In this document: piece by piece, positions 16,365-25,259 of the stretch
Numbering within the stretch: the first letter of the stretch is position 1
Layout of the letters: every line of letters starts with the position of its first letter
Source: Maricaulis sp.
Lineage (GTDB): Bacteria > Pseudomonadota > Alphaproteobacteria > Caulobacterales > Maricaulaceae
Reading direction: 5' to 3'
Length of the DNA stretch: 64,000 bases
Assembly (NCBI RefSeq): GCF_015665295.1
Contig: NZ_JADFAJ010000001.1
Span: 215,197 to 279,196, forward strand
Notes under the pieces: generated by a model
Seen by the model: the letters and a program-made list of their open reading frames with translations, nothing else
Told to the model about the DNA's origin: nothing
Databases searched by the model: none
Made by a program: the position numbers and the translations under genes

Positions 16365-17558
16365 TCAGCGCAGCTCGTCGTATTCGGCGCGAATACGCTG
16401 ACGGACTTCCGGTGACAGGGCGCCCGCGAGACCGGCTTCAAGGCGGTCGCGGTCGCGATCATGGACCGGCGCGCCCAGATGATCATTGGCCGCCAGAAGC
16501 ACCCAGCGATAGGCCAGTTCAAGGTCCTGCGGCACGCCTTCGCCGCGGGCCAGCGCAAAGGCATAGAGGAACCGGCTTTCGGCATCGCCGCCGCGGGCAC
16601 CGCGGGAAAACCAGTATGCCGCCATCTCGGGATCGGCCTCGGCGCCGCGGCCCTGATACAGCATCAACCCATACTGGCCCTGGGCCGGCGCGTAATTGCT
16701 CTCGGCAGAAATCCGCATCCAGCCGAGCGCCGTTGCGTCATCCTGCTCGCCGCCCTCACCGTCAGCCCACATCATGCCAACCTGGAAGGCGGCCTCGGCC
16801 AGATTTTCTTCGGCCGCCCGTTCATACCAGACCCGGGCTCCTTCAGCGTCACGCGGACCGCCCAGCCCGGCATCAAGCAATTGGGCAAGCTGGTACATGC
16901 CTTCGGCCGAGCCCTGCTGGGCCGCGCGACCGGCCCATTCACGGGCGGCGATGGCGTCCTGGGGGACGGGCGAGTTTCGCAAGGTGATCGCATGCGCCAC
17001 CATGGCCGGGATATGCCCGGCCCGCGCGGCGCGTTCAAACCAGGGCTCCGGCTGACCCAGCTCCAGTGCCGTATCGCCCAAGGCGGCGAGCAGGCCGAGA
17101 TTGTAGAGGGCGACCGGGTCGTCCCGGTCGGCCGCCCGGTTGAACCAACGCGCGGCGGTCGCCAGATCGACCGGCCCGCCCTCGCCATTGCGCGCCATGA
17201 TCCCGGACAGGAGTGCCGCATCGATATTGCCGCCCGCTGCTGCCGTTGCCGCATAGTTGCGGGCCGAGGACCAGTCCTCGCCCAGATAGGCAATCTGGGC
17301 GCGATACCAGGCCGCATCAGCGCCGCTCAGTCCGGTCGGAACCTCCGCCGTCCCGGCTTCCAGCCCCTCGACCGCGGCGCTCTGGACATCTTCCGGCAGC
17401 AGGATGAGTTCACGCGGAAAGGCCGGACTGTCTCCGGCACTCTCCGGCATGGGGCCGGCAGCCGGCAAGTCCTGGACGGCGAGAGCCGATCCGGCGAGGC
17501 AGAGGCTGCCGCAGGCGGCGAGCAGGGAGAAGCGGGAAAGACGGGACGGTATGTTCAT
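16365..17558 (-). CDS. Secreted Sel1-repeat protein
   Basis: The 397-residue protein begins with a signal peptide (MNIPSRLSRFSLLAACGSLCLAG, cut probably after SALA). From about residue 95 to 375 it consists of Sel1-like (TPR-related) repeats such as ALYNLGLLAALGDTA and GMYQLAQLLDAGLGG. Such solenoids mediate protein contacts in the periplasm. LAAC could be read as a lipobox, but the hydrophobic stretch before it is too short. ATG 17558 is chosen because upstream in-frame codons are arginine-rich and lack a signal. It lies 83 bp downstream of thiE. Confidence 0.82.
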   Translation of the reverse strand: MNIPSRLSRFSLLAACGSLCLAGSALAVQDLPAAGPMPESAGDSPAFPRELILLPEDVQSAAVEGLEAGTAEVPTGLSGADAAWYRAQIAYLGEDWSSARNYAATAAAGGNIDAALLSGIMARNGEGGPVDLATAARWFNRAADRDDPVALYNLGLLAALGDTALELGQPEPWFERAARAGHIPAMVAHAITLRNSPVPQDAIAAREWAGRAAQQGSAEGMYQLAQLLDAGLGGPRDAEGARVWYERAAEENLAEAAFQVGMMWADGEGGEQDDATALGWMRISAESNYAPAQGQYGLMLYQGRGAEADPEMAAYWFSRGARGGDAESRFLYAFALARGEGVPQDLELAYRWVLLAANDHLGAPVHDRDRDRLEAGLAGALSPEVRQRIRAEYDELR

Positions 17559-17641
17559 GCCCCTTCTAGAACGCGCCGATTGCGGCGTGGTCAAGGCTGC
17601 GCTGCGCAAGCTGGGTGAAATGTAATCAGCCCGGCCAGGCT

Positions 17642-18259
17642 TCAGGCCTCGCCGGTCACCGCGGCAAACGCCCGGACGGCGGCAGCCGGTCCGTCGGGAT
17701 GCGCCCAGACACCGGACGAGGCCGCGATGAAATCGGCGCCCGCCGCAACCAGCGGCGGCGCATTGTCGGCGGTGATCCCGCCGATCGCGACGCAAGGCAG
17801 CTCAAACAGCTCGACCCACCAGGTCAGCAGGTCCGGCATCGCAACATGCTCGGTGGCCTTGGTCTGGGACGGGTAGAATGCGCCAAAGGCGACATAGTCG
17901 GCCCCGGCCTCCCCGGCGACCATGGCGAGATGGCGACTGGCATGGCAGGTCACGCCGACCGTCCGGTCCTTGCCCATGATGGCGCGCGCATCCTTCACCC
18001 GGCCATCAGACTGGCCGATATGGACCCCGTCACAGGCCAGGGCATCGGCGAGTTGGGGACTGTCATTGAGGATGGCCGCCACGCCGCGCGACTGGGCTGC
18101 CCTGATGAGCGCCGGGGCAAGACGGCGGATATCCGCCTCGTCATGTGCCTTGAGCCGGATTTGCAGGGCCGAAACAGGTCCGGCATCCAGCGCCGTTTCC
18201 AGTGTCGAGACAAATTGTGCGTCAATGCGCGGCGGGGTGATCAGGTAAAGCTGGCTCAT
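17642..18259 (-). CDS. thiE: Thiamine phosphate synthase
   Basis: The 205-residue TIM-barrel enzyme couples HMP-pyrophosphate and thiazole phosphate to thiamine phosphate. Motifs in order are SALQIRLK, AILNDSPQLADALACDGVHIGQSDG, VGVTCHAS, ADYVAFGAFYPSQTKA and the phosphate-binding VAIGGITADN. ATG 18259 begins at MSQLYLITPP; the longer frame adds an unrelated 12 residues. The upstream 166 bp show no TPP riboswitch core. A TenI-like role is possible, since ThiE and TenI share the fold. Confidence 0.88.
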   Translation of the reverse strand: MSQLYLITPPRIDAQFVSTLETALDAGPVSALQIRLKAHDEADIRRLAPALIRAAQSRGVAAILNDSPQLADALACDGVHIGQSDGRVKDARAIMGKDRTVGVTCHASRHLAMVAGEAGADYVAFGAFYPSQTKATEHVAMPDLLTWWVELFELPCVAIGGITADNAPPLVAAGADFIAASSGVWAHPDGPAAAVRAFAAVTGEA

Positions 18260-18425
18260 GCGGCGTCTTTTGGCAGGCCCGCCCGGCGAGGACAATGGGG
18301 CGGCGGAAAATCATCAGGAACATCACCCAATCGGGTCATTCATCTTCCTTTCATCCAGTTTATACAAATGTGGCGCTCAGCACGGGCAGGCCTGTCGTCT
18401 GCGTGTCTTCAAACAGGGGATTTCC

Positions 18426-18890
18426 ATGTCATTCAAAGCCATTCTCGCCGCCGGTATCGCCGCTGCATCCTTCGCCGGCGTCGCCGCTGCCCAGGACTGG
18501 TCGCTGCCGCCGACCTTCGGCTCGGTGAGCCTGAACTCCGGCTTCCAGCCGGACCCGTACACCACCTCGATCACCGCTGGCGGCACCATCCAGGCGTCGA
18601 ACCTGTCCTCGTCCTGCGCCGGCATGATCGCCAACGCACCGGACTTCCGCCTGAACTTCAATGCCGGTTCGCTGCCGCTCTATATCAGCGCCTACTCCAA
18701 CTCCGACACCACGCTGGTGGTCAACGCACCGGATGGCTCCTGGTATTGCAATGACGACACGCACGGCCTGAACCCGTCCCTGGCCTGGGGCAGCCCGATG
18801 TCCGGCCAATACGACATCTGGATCGGCACCTATGGCACCAATTCCGACCTTGCCAACTCGACGCTCCACATTTCCGAGCTCGGCGGCTAA
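18426..18890 (+). CDS. Small secreted protein with a single CND(D/E) domain
   Basis: The 154-residue protein has a clear signal peptide cut after AAA near residue 22. The mature part is one domain with paired cysteines (SSCAGM and WYCNDD) and the ending GQYDIWIGTYG. The same domain occurs twice in the next gene. The beta-rich composition (many S, T, N, G) and the low charge suggest an exported beta-sandwich. The family function is not known to me; pre-peptidase C-terminal-like domains are a possible distant relation. It is followed by a terminator at 18917-18946. Confidence 0.8.
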   Translation: MSFKAILAAGIAAASFAGVAAAQDWSLPPTFGSVSLNSGFQPDPYTTSITAGGTIQASNLSSSCAGMIANAPDFRLNFNAGSLPLYISAYSNSDTTLVVNAPDGSWYCNDDTHGLNPSLAWGSPMSGQYDIWIGTYGTNSDLANSTLHISELGG

Positions 18891-18916
18891 GCCAGCCGGA
18901 TAACCGGAATGAGAAA

Positions 18917-18946
18917 ACCCCCGGCCAGACGGCCGGGGGTTTTTTG
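18917..18946 (+). terminator. Rho-independent terminator
   Basis: ACCCCCGGCC (18917-18926) pairs with GGCCGGGGGT (18931-18940) around AGAC, followed by six T. It separates the two related secreted-protein genes. Confidence 0.92.
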
Positions 18947-19181
18947 TGACCCGAAGCCCGGCTCATCGGTGAGCGCGATTCCGCCCCGCCGGAGGCGGGA
19001 CTTTTGTTGCCGCGCAGGCCGCCACCGGGTGGCGTGCATTTTCTCTTTTTAAAATCAGAGAATTATAAAACAGAACCGTTAGACCCGAAGCGTCCGCAGT
19101 GCTAGCCTTCCCGGACAAGCTGCCGGGCGTGTGGCAGCCAAGCCTGATCTTGCGACCATCGACCTGCCTAGGGGAAATCTC

Positions 19182-20066
19182 ATGTCATCAAAGACAATAC
19201 TCGCCTCCACGCTGAGCCTGGTGGCGTTGCTCGCAATGGCTGGCCACGCTCATGGACAAACGGCTTCGCTCGATCCGGTCTCCGGAACCATCACGCTCGA
19301 TCCGTCACTGGGTTCGCAGCGTTTTGACACATCGATTGCGGCGGGCGGAGACATTGATGCCGACAGTCTGGGCCGCGATTGCGCGGGCGAGATCGCCGAC
19401 GCGCCAGGCCTGCGTCTGCAGTATGGGGCTGGCGGCGATACCCTGCGCATCATCGCAATCTCGAACGCCGACACCTCGCTTGTCATCCGGACACCCGCAG
19501 GCGAATGGTGGTGCAATGATGATGCGATGGGCGGTCTGAATCCAATTCTCAGCCTCACGCCGGCGCCGGAAGGTGACTACATCATCTGGGTGGGGCGCGT
19601 CTCGTCCTTTTGGGGCAATGGCGATGCCGAGCCGGTTGAGCTGTCCATTCTCAGCATCGAGGAAAGCGCGCCGGCATCGCAATACCTGCCGACCAGCGCC
19701 CGTCTCACCCTTGCGCCCGGCTTCCAGCCATCCGAGTTCCATGTGAGCGGTTATGCCAACGGCGCCGTGCGCCCGCCCGCCTGGGACAACCGGTGCGGTG
19801 GTTCGGCCAGCGAGTTGCCGACCCTGCATCTGGAGTATCAGGGACAAGGCTCCGGCCTGGCGATCCACGCCGAGGCACACGAGGATCTGACGCTCCTGGT
19901 CCGGACGCCGGCCGGTGACTTCGTCTGCAATGACGAGCTGGAAAACACGGACTTTGTCAGCTTGGACTCCGCGCCGGCTGGCCAATACGACATCTGGGTC
20001 GGGCCCCAGACTGATCGCGCCCGAGCAGCACTGGTTCCGGTCAGGCTGACCTTGTCGGAATTCTAG
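19182..20066 (+). CDS. Secreted protein with two CND(D/E) domains
   Basis: The 294-residue protein has a signal peptide (cut after AHG near residue 25). Two copies of the domain of the preceding gene follow. Domain 1 (about 30-150) has RDCAGEI, EWWCNDD and GDYIIWVG; domain 2 (about 165-290) has NRCGGSA, DFVCNDE and GQYDIWVG. The paired cysteines are kept in both, suggesting one disulfide per domain. The gene has its own AT-rich upstream region and a following terminator, so it is transcribed separately from its relative. Function unknown. Confidence 0.8.
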   Translation: MSSKTILASTLSLVALLAMAGHAHGQTASLDPVSGTITLDPSLGSQRFDTSIAAGGDIDADSLGRDCAGEIADAPGLRLQYGAGGDTLRIIAISNADTSLVIRTPAGEWWCNDDAMGGLNPILSLTPAPEGDYIIWVGRVSSFWGNGDAEPVELSILSIEESAPASQYLPTSARLTLAPGFQPSEFHVSGYANGAVRPPAWDNRCGGSASELPTLHLEYQGQGSGLAIHAEAHEDLTLLVRTPAGDFVCNDELENTDFVSLDSAPAGQYDIWVGPQTDRARAALVPVRLTLSEF

Positions 20067-20131
20067 CCTTCCGCGACGGGAGCGATGGGGCCGGTCTCGC
20101 CAGACAGCCCGCGCCCCGCCCGCAAAGAACA

Positions 20132-20168
20132 GGCCCCGGATCGCGTTCGGCGATCCGGGGCCTTTTTT
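20132..20168. terminator. Intrinsic terminator between convergent genes
   Basis: GGCCCCGGATCGC (20132-20144) pairs perfectly with 20150-20162 around a five-base loop, followed by six T. It ends the secreted-protein gene; fba converges on it. Confidence 0.9.
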
Positions 20169-20190
20169 CTTCTGCCTTGCCAGATCCGAC

Positions 20191-21228
20191 TTACGCCGTT
20201 TCTTTTTCCATTTCCGGCTTGTACTCGCCCAGCGAGGCGAGACCGTTCATGCGGGCGCGGTGGTTGAAGGCGGCCTGCGCGGCGGCGTAGTTCTCGGCCT
20301 TGCCGGCCCAGGCCTTGAGCGGCGCGGCCTGCAGGGCACGACCATAGGAGAAGGTCATCGGCCAGGGCAGGTCATAGGCTTCGTTCATGATGGTGAGGTG
20401 CTCGGTGGCTTCCTCATCCGACTGGCCACCCGACAGGAAGGCGATGCCCGGCACAGCGGCCGGCACGCAATTGGCCAGGCACTGCACCGTCATGTCGGCG
20501 ACTTCCTCACGGCTGGCGCGATCATCATTCCTGGTGCCGGAGATGACCATGTTCGGCTTCAGGATCGTGCCTTCCAGCACAACGCCCTGATCGAACAATT
20601 CACGATAGAGTGTCTTGAGCGCGAATTCGGTGACTTCATAGCAGCGCTCGATCGTATGATCGCCATCCATGATGACTTCCGGCTCGACGATCGGGACGAT
20701 ATTGGCTTCCTGGCACAGCGCTGCGTAGCGCGCCAGGGCATGCATATTGGTGTTGATGCAATACTGGCTCGGCACGCTCTCATCGCCATTGCCGCCGATA
20801 TTGATCACGGCGCGCCATTTGGCGAAGCGGGCACCGAGCTCATGGTAATCGGCGAGGCGGTCGCGCAGGCCGTCGAGACCTTCGGTGATGGTCTCGCCCT
20901 CGGCGCCTGCGAGCGGCTTGGCGCCCATATCGACCTTGATACCTGGGATCGAGCCGGCATCGGTGATCAGCTTGGTCAGCGCGGTGCCGTCCTTGGCGCT
21001 CTGGCGGATGGTTTCATCATAGAGGATGACGCCGGAGATGTGCTGGCTCATGGCCGGCTCAGTACGGAAAAGCATCTCGCGCCAGTCGCGGCGATTGTCC
21101 GGCGTATTGTCGAGGCCGATCGAGGCAAAACGCTTGCCGATTGTGCCGGTCGACTCGTCCGCCGCCAGAAGACCCTTGCCCGGGGCCACCATGGCGCAGG
21201 CGATTTCGTTGAGTTGATCGAGATCCAT
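20191..21228 (-). CDS. fba: Class I fructose-bisphosphate aldolase
   Basis: The 345-residue Schiff-base aldolase interconverts fructose-1,6-bisphosphate with DHAP and glyceraldehyde-3-phosphate. The N-terminal APGKGLLAADESTGTIGKRF and the active-site signature VVLEGTILKPNMV, with the Schiff-base Lys, identify the eukaryote-like class I type rather than a zinc class II enzyme. SGGQSDEEAT near residue 270 binds phosphate. It is last in a gap-pgk-fba series on one strand, but a 177-bp gap with a palindromic operator candidate suggests its own promoter. Confidence 0.95.
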   Translation of the reverse strand: MDLDQLNEIACAMVAPGKGLLAADESTGTIGKRFASIGLDNTPDNRRDWREMLFRTEPAMSQHISGVILYDETIRQSAKDGTALTKLITDAGSIPGIKVDMGAKPLAGAEGETITEGLDGLRDRLADYHELGARFAKWRAVINIGGNGDESVPSQYCINTNMHALARYAALCQEANIVPIVEPEVIMDGDHTIERCYEVTEFALKTLYRELFDQGVVLEGTILKPNMVISGTRNDDRASREEVADMTVQCLANCVPAAVPGIAFLSGGQSDEEATEHLTIMNEAYDLPWPMTFSYGRALQAAPLKAWAGKAENYAAAQAAFNHRARMNGLASLGEYKPEMEKETA

Positions 21229-21362
21229 CAGGATACCCCCAGCTGTTCAAGCATGATGTGGCAGACCCAGGCCCGCCCGTTCCGACTGCCGCCCTTTTAC
21301 CCCGGAGCGGCGTGAATTCCCACCGGGACATCGCGGTTTTTCGCGCCAGGCCCGTCGATTTA

Positions 21363-21376
21363 TGTTACCGATACCA
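21363..21376. promoter_or_regulatory. LacI-family-like operator upstream of fba
   Basis: TGTTACCGATACCA is a 14-bp near-palindrome (one mismatched pair) centred on CG, 135 bp before the fba start. It resembles the consensus recalled for CceR, a LacI-family regulator of central carbon metabolism in Alphaproteobacteria. The match is visible; the regulator is inferred. Confidence 0.45.
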
Positions 21377-21405
21377 TCCGTTGGGTGGCATGTCATCCCG
21401 CTGCG

Positions 21406-22617
21406 TCACGCGACCAGTTCAGGCGTCCCCGTGACCGCCGCCACGCCCGGCAGGGTCTTGCCCTCCATCCACTCCAGAAAGGCGCCGCCGGCGGTGGAGA
21501 TGAAGGTGAAATCGCCCGACACGCCAGCCTGGTTGAGGGCCGCGACCGTATCGCCACCACCGGCAACCGCGATCAGCTCGCCCTCGACGGCAGCGCGCGC
21601 CGCATGGCGGGCCGCCTCGACCGTGGCAGTATCAAAGGGTGGTGTCTCGAAGGCACCCAGCGGACCGTTCCAGATCAGCGTTCCCGACTTGTCGATCGCG
21701 TGACCGAGCGCGACTACGGTGGCCGGTCCGCAATCGAGGATCATCTCGTCATCGGCGACATCGGTGACAGCGGCCAGACGGGTCTCCGGATCGGGTTTGA
21801 ATTCCCTGGCCAGTACGACATCGCTCGGCAACATCAGCTTGCAGCCGCTTTCCTCGGCTGCCGCCAGGATGGCGCGGGCTGTGTCGACCAGATCCTTCTC
21901 GCACAGGCTGGCGCCGACCTTGATGCCTTGCGCGTGCAGCAGCGTATTGGCCATGCCGCCGCCGACGAAAAGGGTATCGACCTTTTTCACGAGGTTCTGG
22001 AGAAGGTCGATCTTGGTCGAGACCTTGGCCCCGCCCACCAGGGCGATGACCGGGCGTTTCGGGGTTTCCAGCGCCGCGACCAGATGGTCGATCTCGCGCT
22101 GCAGGGCGAGACCGGCATAGGAGGGCAGGTGGTGCGTCACGCCCTCGGTCGAGCCATGCGCCCGGTGCGCGGCGGAGAAGGCATCATTGACGTAAAGATC
22201 GCCGAGCTCGGCCAGTGCCTTCGCAAAATCGGGATCATTCTTTTCCTCGCCGGCATCAAAGCGGGTGTTTTCCATCAGCAGGACCTCGCCGGCGGCCAGG
22301 TCCATCGTCGCGGCAACGGCATCCTCACCGGTGGTCACGGTCGAGAAATAGACCGGCTCGCCCAGCAGGTCGGCGAGCGGCTGGCAGACCGGCTCGAGCG
22401 ACATCCCGGCCACGCGCTCACCCTTGGGACGGCCGAAATGGGCCAGCAGGACAACTTTCGCGCCCTTTTCCGTGAGGTATTCAATGGTCGGCAGGGCCGA
22501 CTCCAGACGCGTCGCGTCACTGACCTGCCCGTCCTTCATCGGCACATTGAAATCAACGCGGACAAGCACGCGCTTGCCGGCAATATCGGCATCCTGGATG
22601 CGACGGATCGTGGTCAT
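21406..22617 (-). CDS. pgk: Phosphoglycerate kinase
   Basis: The 403-residue enzyme transfers phosphate from 1,3-bisphosphoglycerate to ADP. The N-terminal VLVRVDFNVPM signature, AHFGRPKG, the hinge GGAKVSTKIDLL, and the nucleotide-loop motif AVAGGGDTVAAL near the C-terminus are all present. It is 24 bp after gap on the same strand, forming a glycolytic/gluconeogenic gap-pgk unit. Length matches the family. Nothing is unusual. Confidence 0.97.
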   Translation of the reverse strand: MTTIRRIQDADIAGKRVLVRVDFNVPMKDGQVSDATRLESALPTIEYLTEKGAKVVLLAHFGRPKGERVAGMSLEPVCQPLADLLGEPVYFSTVTTGEDAVAATMDLAAGEVLLMENTRFDAGEEKNDPDFAKALAELGDLYVNDAFSAAHRAHGSTEGVTHHLPSYAGLALQREIDHLVAALETPKRPVIALVGGAKVSTKIDLLQNLVKKVDTLFVGGGMANTLLHAQGIKVGASLCEKDLVDTARAILAAAEESGCKLMLPSDVVLAREFKPDPETRLAAVTDVADDEMILDCGPATVVALGHAIDKSGTLIWNGPLGAFETPPFDTATVEAARHAARAAVEGELIAVAGGGDTVAALNQAGVSGDFTFISTAGGAFLEWMEGKTLPGVAAVTGTPELVA

Positions 22618-22641
22618 GGCTGAGCCCTCTGGCTGCTGGAC

Positions 22642-23652
22642 TTACAGGAACCGGCCCATGGCGACAGTGGTGTCGACCATGCGGCAGGCGAAACCCCACT
22701 CATTGTCATACCAGGTCATCACCCGGGCCAGGCGCTCGTCGATGACCTTGATCTTGTCGAGGGCGACGATCGAGGAGCGGCTGTCGTGATTATAATCGAT
22801 CGAGACCAGCGGCAGGGTGTCATAACCCAGCACACCCTTCATCGGGCCGTCGGCAGCGGCCTTGACGGCCTCGGCCAGCTCTTCCGCCGTGGTGGCGCGG
22901 CCCGGCGTGAAGACGAGATCGATCAGCGACACATTCGGGGTCGGAACGCGAACGGCGGCCCCGTCGAGCTTGCCAATGAGTTCCGGCAGGACGAGGCCCA
23001 CAGCCTTGGCAGCACCGGTCGAGGTCGGGACCATCGACATGGCGGCGGCGCGAGCGCGGTGCAGGTCCTTGTGATTGCGGTCCAGGGTCGGCTGGTCGCC
23101 GGTATAGGCGTGGATCGTGGTCATGTGGCCGCGCTCGATGCCGACGGCGTCATTGAGCACCTTGGCAACCGGGGCGAGACCATTGGTCGTGCACGAGGCA
23201 TTGGAGACGATGATGTCCTCGGCCGTCAGCTGGTCATGATTGACGCCATAGACGATCGTCTTGTCGGCATTCTTGGCCGGGGCCGAGCACAGCACGCGTT
23301 TGGCACCCGCCTCGATATGGGCCATCGAGGCTTCTTTCGAATTGAAGGCGCCAGTGCACTCCATGACGATATCGACGCCCATATCACCCCAGGGCAGCTC
23401 GGCCGGATTGCGGTTGGAGACCTTCTGGATCCTGCCGAAACCGGCATCGATCCAGTCATCACCGACCTTGATCTCGCCGGGATAGCGACCATGCACGCTG
23501 TCATAGGTCAGAAGGTGAGCATTGGTTTCCGGGGTGGAGCTGTCATTGATCGCCACGATCTCGACTTCGTCCCAGCGCTTGTTCTCGAGAACGGCGCGCA
23601 GCGCCAGACGGCCGATACGACCAAAACCGGTAATCGCAACCCGAAGGGCCAT
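22642..23652 (-). CDS. gap: Glyceraldehyde-3-phosphate dehydrogenase
   Basis: Type I GAPDH of 336 residues. NAD binding is by ITGFGRIGRLALRAV at the N-terminus, and the catalytic cysteine is in SNASCTTNGLAPV (about residues 149-161). TGAAKAVGLVLPEL and the C-terminal WYDNEWGFACRMVD are conserved. It is the first gene of gap-pgk(-fba). The 386-bp gap upstream, shared with divergent sqdB, must hold its promoter. Confidence 0.97.
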   Translation of the reverse strand: MALRVAITGFGRIGRLALRAVLENKRWDEVEIVAINDSSTPETNAHLLTYDSVHGRYPGEIKVGDDWIDAGFGRIQKVSNRNPAELPWGDMGVDIVMECTGAFNSKEASMAHIEAGAKRVLCSAPAKNADKTIVYGVNHDQLTAEDIIVSNASCTTNGLAPVAKVLNDAVGIERGHMTTIHAYTGDQPTLDRNHKDLHRARAAAMSMVPTSTGAAKAVGLVLPELIGKLDGAAVRVPTPNVSLIDLVFTPGRATTAEELAEAVKAAADGPMKGVLGYDTLPLVSIDYNHDSRSSIVALDKIKVIDERLARVMTWYDNEWGFACRMVDTTVAMGRFL

Positions 23653-24038
23653 GCTCTTCTCTCCTGATCAGCTCGACCGGACCATGCGCGTCCGGCGGAA
23701 GTTGGCGCGGATTTAGCGAGCTTTCGGCCCGCCGTCCACCAAGCCTGTGCGAGAAAGCGGCCGGAGATGGAATTTTTTGCAAATCCGCGTGCGGCGCCAA
23801 ATTAACGCCCCACAACCCCGTTTCCAGCAATAATCAGGCCGGGAGATGGCTGGGCCCGCATCATTTTCCAATGGTACCGTTATCGCCTGCACCATGCCGC
23901 CCCGCGACACCGGCCTGGTCGGAGCCGTGATGCTGCATTCAGGTGCAGCAGCGCTCGCAGCAGGCCACCCCTTGCCATGCCCGCGCGCCGCTGCGAGAAC
24001 CAGAGACCTAGGGAATTAACGTCAGGGGCAGACGTAGC
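23653..24038. other. Gene-free divergent promoter region of gap and sqdB
   Basis: No ORF here has support. A small hairpin, CTGCA-ttcagg-TGCAG, lies near 23934-23949. TGGTACCGTTATCG (23872-23885) resembles, with several mismatches, the operator before fba. No RNA gene was recognised. Confidence 0.6.
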
Positions 24039-25253
24039 ATGAAAGTGATCGTTCTGGGCGGAGACGGCTTCTGTGGATGGCCGACCGCGTTGCATCTATC
24101 CAATCTCGGCCATGACATCGTCATCGTCGACAACCTCTCGCGCCGCAAGATCGATATCGAGCTTGAGGTCGAAAGCCTGACCCCGATCCGCCCGATGTCG
24201 GAACGCCTGGCTGCGTGGAAAGAGGTCTCCGGGCGCGACATCAAATTCGTGTCGATGAATATCGGCAAGGATTACCAGGAACTGGTCGACCTGATCGACG
24301 CCGAAGAGCCCGATACGATCATCCATTTCGCGGAACAGCGCGCTGCCCCCTATTCGATGAAGTCGGCCCGCCACAAGCGCTACACGGTCGACAATAATCT
24401 CAACGCCACCAATGACGTGCTTGCCGCCATCGTCGAGACCGGCCGCGACATCCATCTCGTTCACCTGGGCACGATGGGCGTCTATGGCTATGGCACGGCC
24501 GGGATGAAGATTCCCGAGGGCTATCTCAAGGTAAAGATCGAGACCGATGAGGGTCTCAAGGACCAGGAAATCCTCTACCCGGCCAATCCGGGCTCGATCT
24601 ACCACATGACCAAGACCCAGGATCAGCTCTTCTTCCATTTCTACAACAAGAACGACAAGGTGAAGATCACGGATCTCCACCAGGGCATCGTCTGGGGCAC
24701 CCAGACCGAAGAAACCAAGCGCGATGAACGCCTGATCAACCGTTTCGACTATGACGGCGATTACGGCACCGTGCTCAACCGCTTCCTGATGCAAGCTGCG
24801 GTGAACTATCCGATGACTGTGCACGGCACGGGCGGCCAGACGCGCGCCTTCATCCACATCCAGGACACGGTGCGCTGCATCCAGCTGGCGGTCGAAAACC
24901 CGCCCAAGCCGGGCGACAAGGTGCACATCCTCAACCAGATGACCGAGACCCACCGGGTCCGTGACCTGGCGAAGATGATTGCCGACCTCGCCGGCGCCGA
25001 AATGCAGCTCGTCCCCAATCCGCGCAATGAGGCGGACGAGAATGACCTGCATGTCGAGAACAACACCTTCCTCCAGCTCGGCCTCAAGCCGACCACGCTG
25101 GCTGACGGGCTGATGGAGGAAGTCACCAACATCGCCCGCAAATATGCGGACCGCTGCGACCGCTCGAAAATCCCGTGCATTTCCTATTGGGGGAAGGGTC
25201 GGGAAGATGCGGCCGCTGCAGAAGCTCCGGCAGAGACGACGGCGGCGGAGTAG
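24039..25253 (+). CDS. sqdB: UDP-sulfoquinovose synthase
   Basis: A 404-residue extended SDR that converts UDP-glucose and sulfite to UDP-sulfoquinovose, the headgroup donor for the sulfolipid SQDG. The N-terminal VIVLGGDGFCGWPTALHLS and VDNLSRRKID match SQD1/SqdB, not a generic epimerase (GDGFCGWP replaces the usual GxxGFIG). LGTMGVYGYG and the YHMTKTQD catalytic Tyr/Lys follow, then FIHIQDTVRCI. An Ala/Glu-rich tail of about 15 residues is added at the C-terminus. No sqdA, sqdC or sqdX glycosyltransferase gene is in the window. Confidence 0.92.
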   Translation: MKVIVLGGDGFCGWPTALHLSNLGHDIVIVDNLSRRKIDIELEVESLTPIRPMSERLAAWKEVSGRDIKFVSMNIGKDYQELVDLIDAEEPDTIIHFAEQRAAPYSMKSARHKRYTVDNNLNATNDVLAAIVETGRDIHLVHLGTMGVYGYGTAGMKIPEGYLKVKIETDEGLKDQEILYPANPGSIYHMTKTQDQLFFHFYNKNDKVKITDLHQGIVWGTQTEETKRDERLINRFDYDGDYGTVLNRFLMQAAVNYPMTVHGTGGQTRAFIHIQDTVRCIQLAVENPPKPGDKVHILNQMTETHRVRDLAKMIADLAGAEMQLVPNPRNEADENDLHVENNTFLQLGLKPTTLADGLMEEVTNIARKYADRCDRSKIPCISYWGKGREDAAAAEAPAETTAAE

Positions 25254-25259
25254 CGTCCG

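Noticed and set aside
18260..18425. TPP riboswitch upstream of thiE
   Set aside because: The conserved CUGAGA and ACCUGAUC cores are not present on the minus strand.
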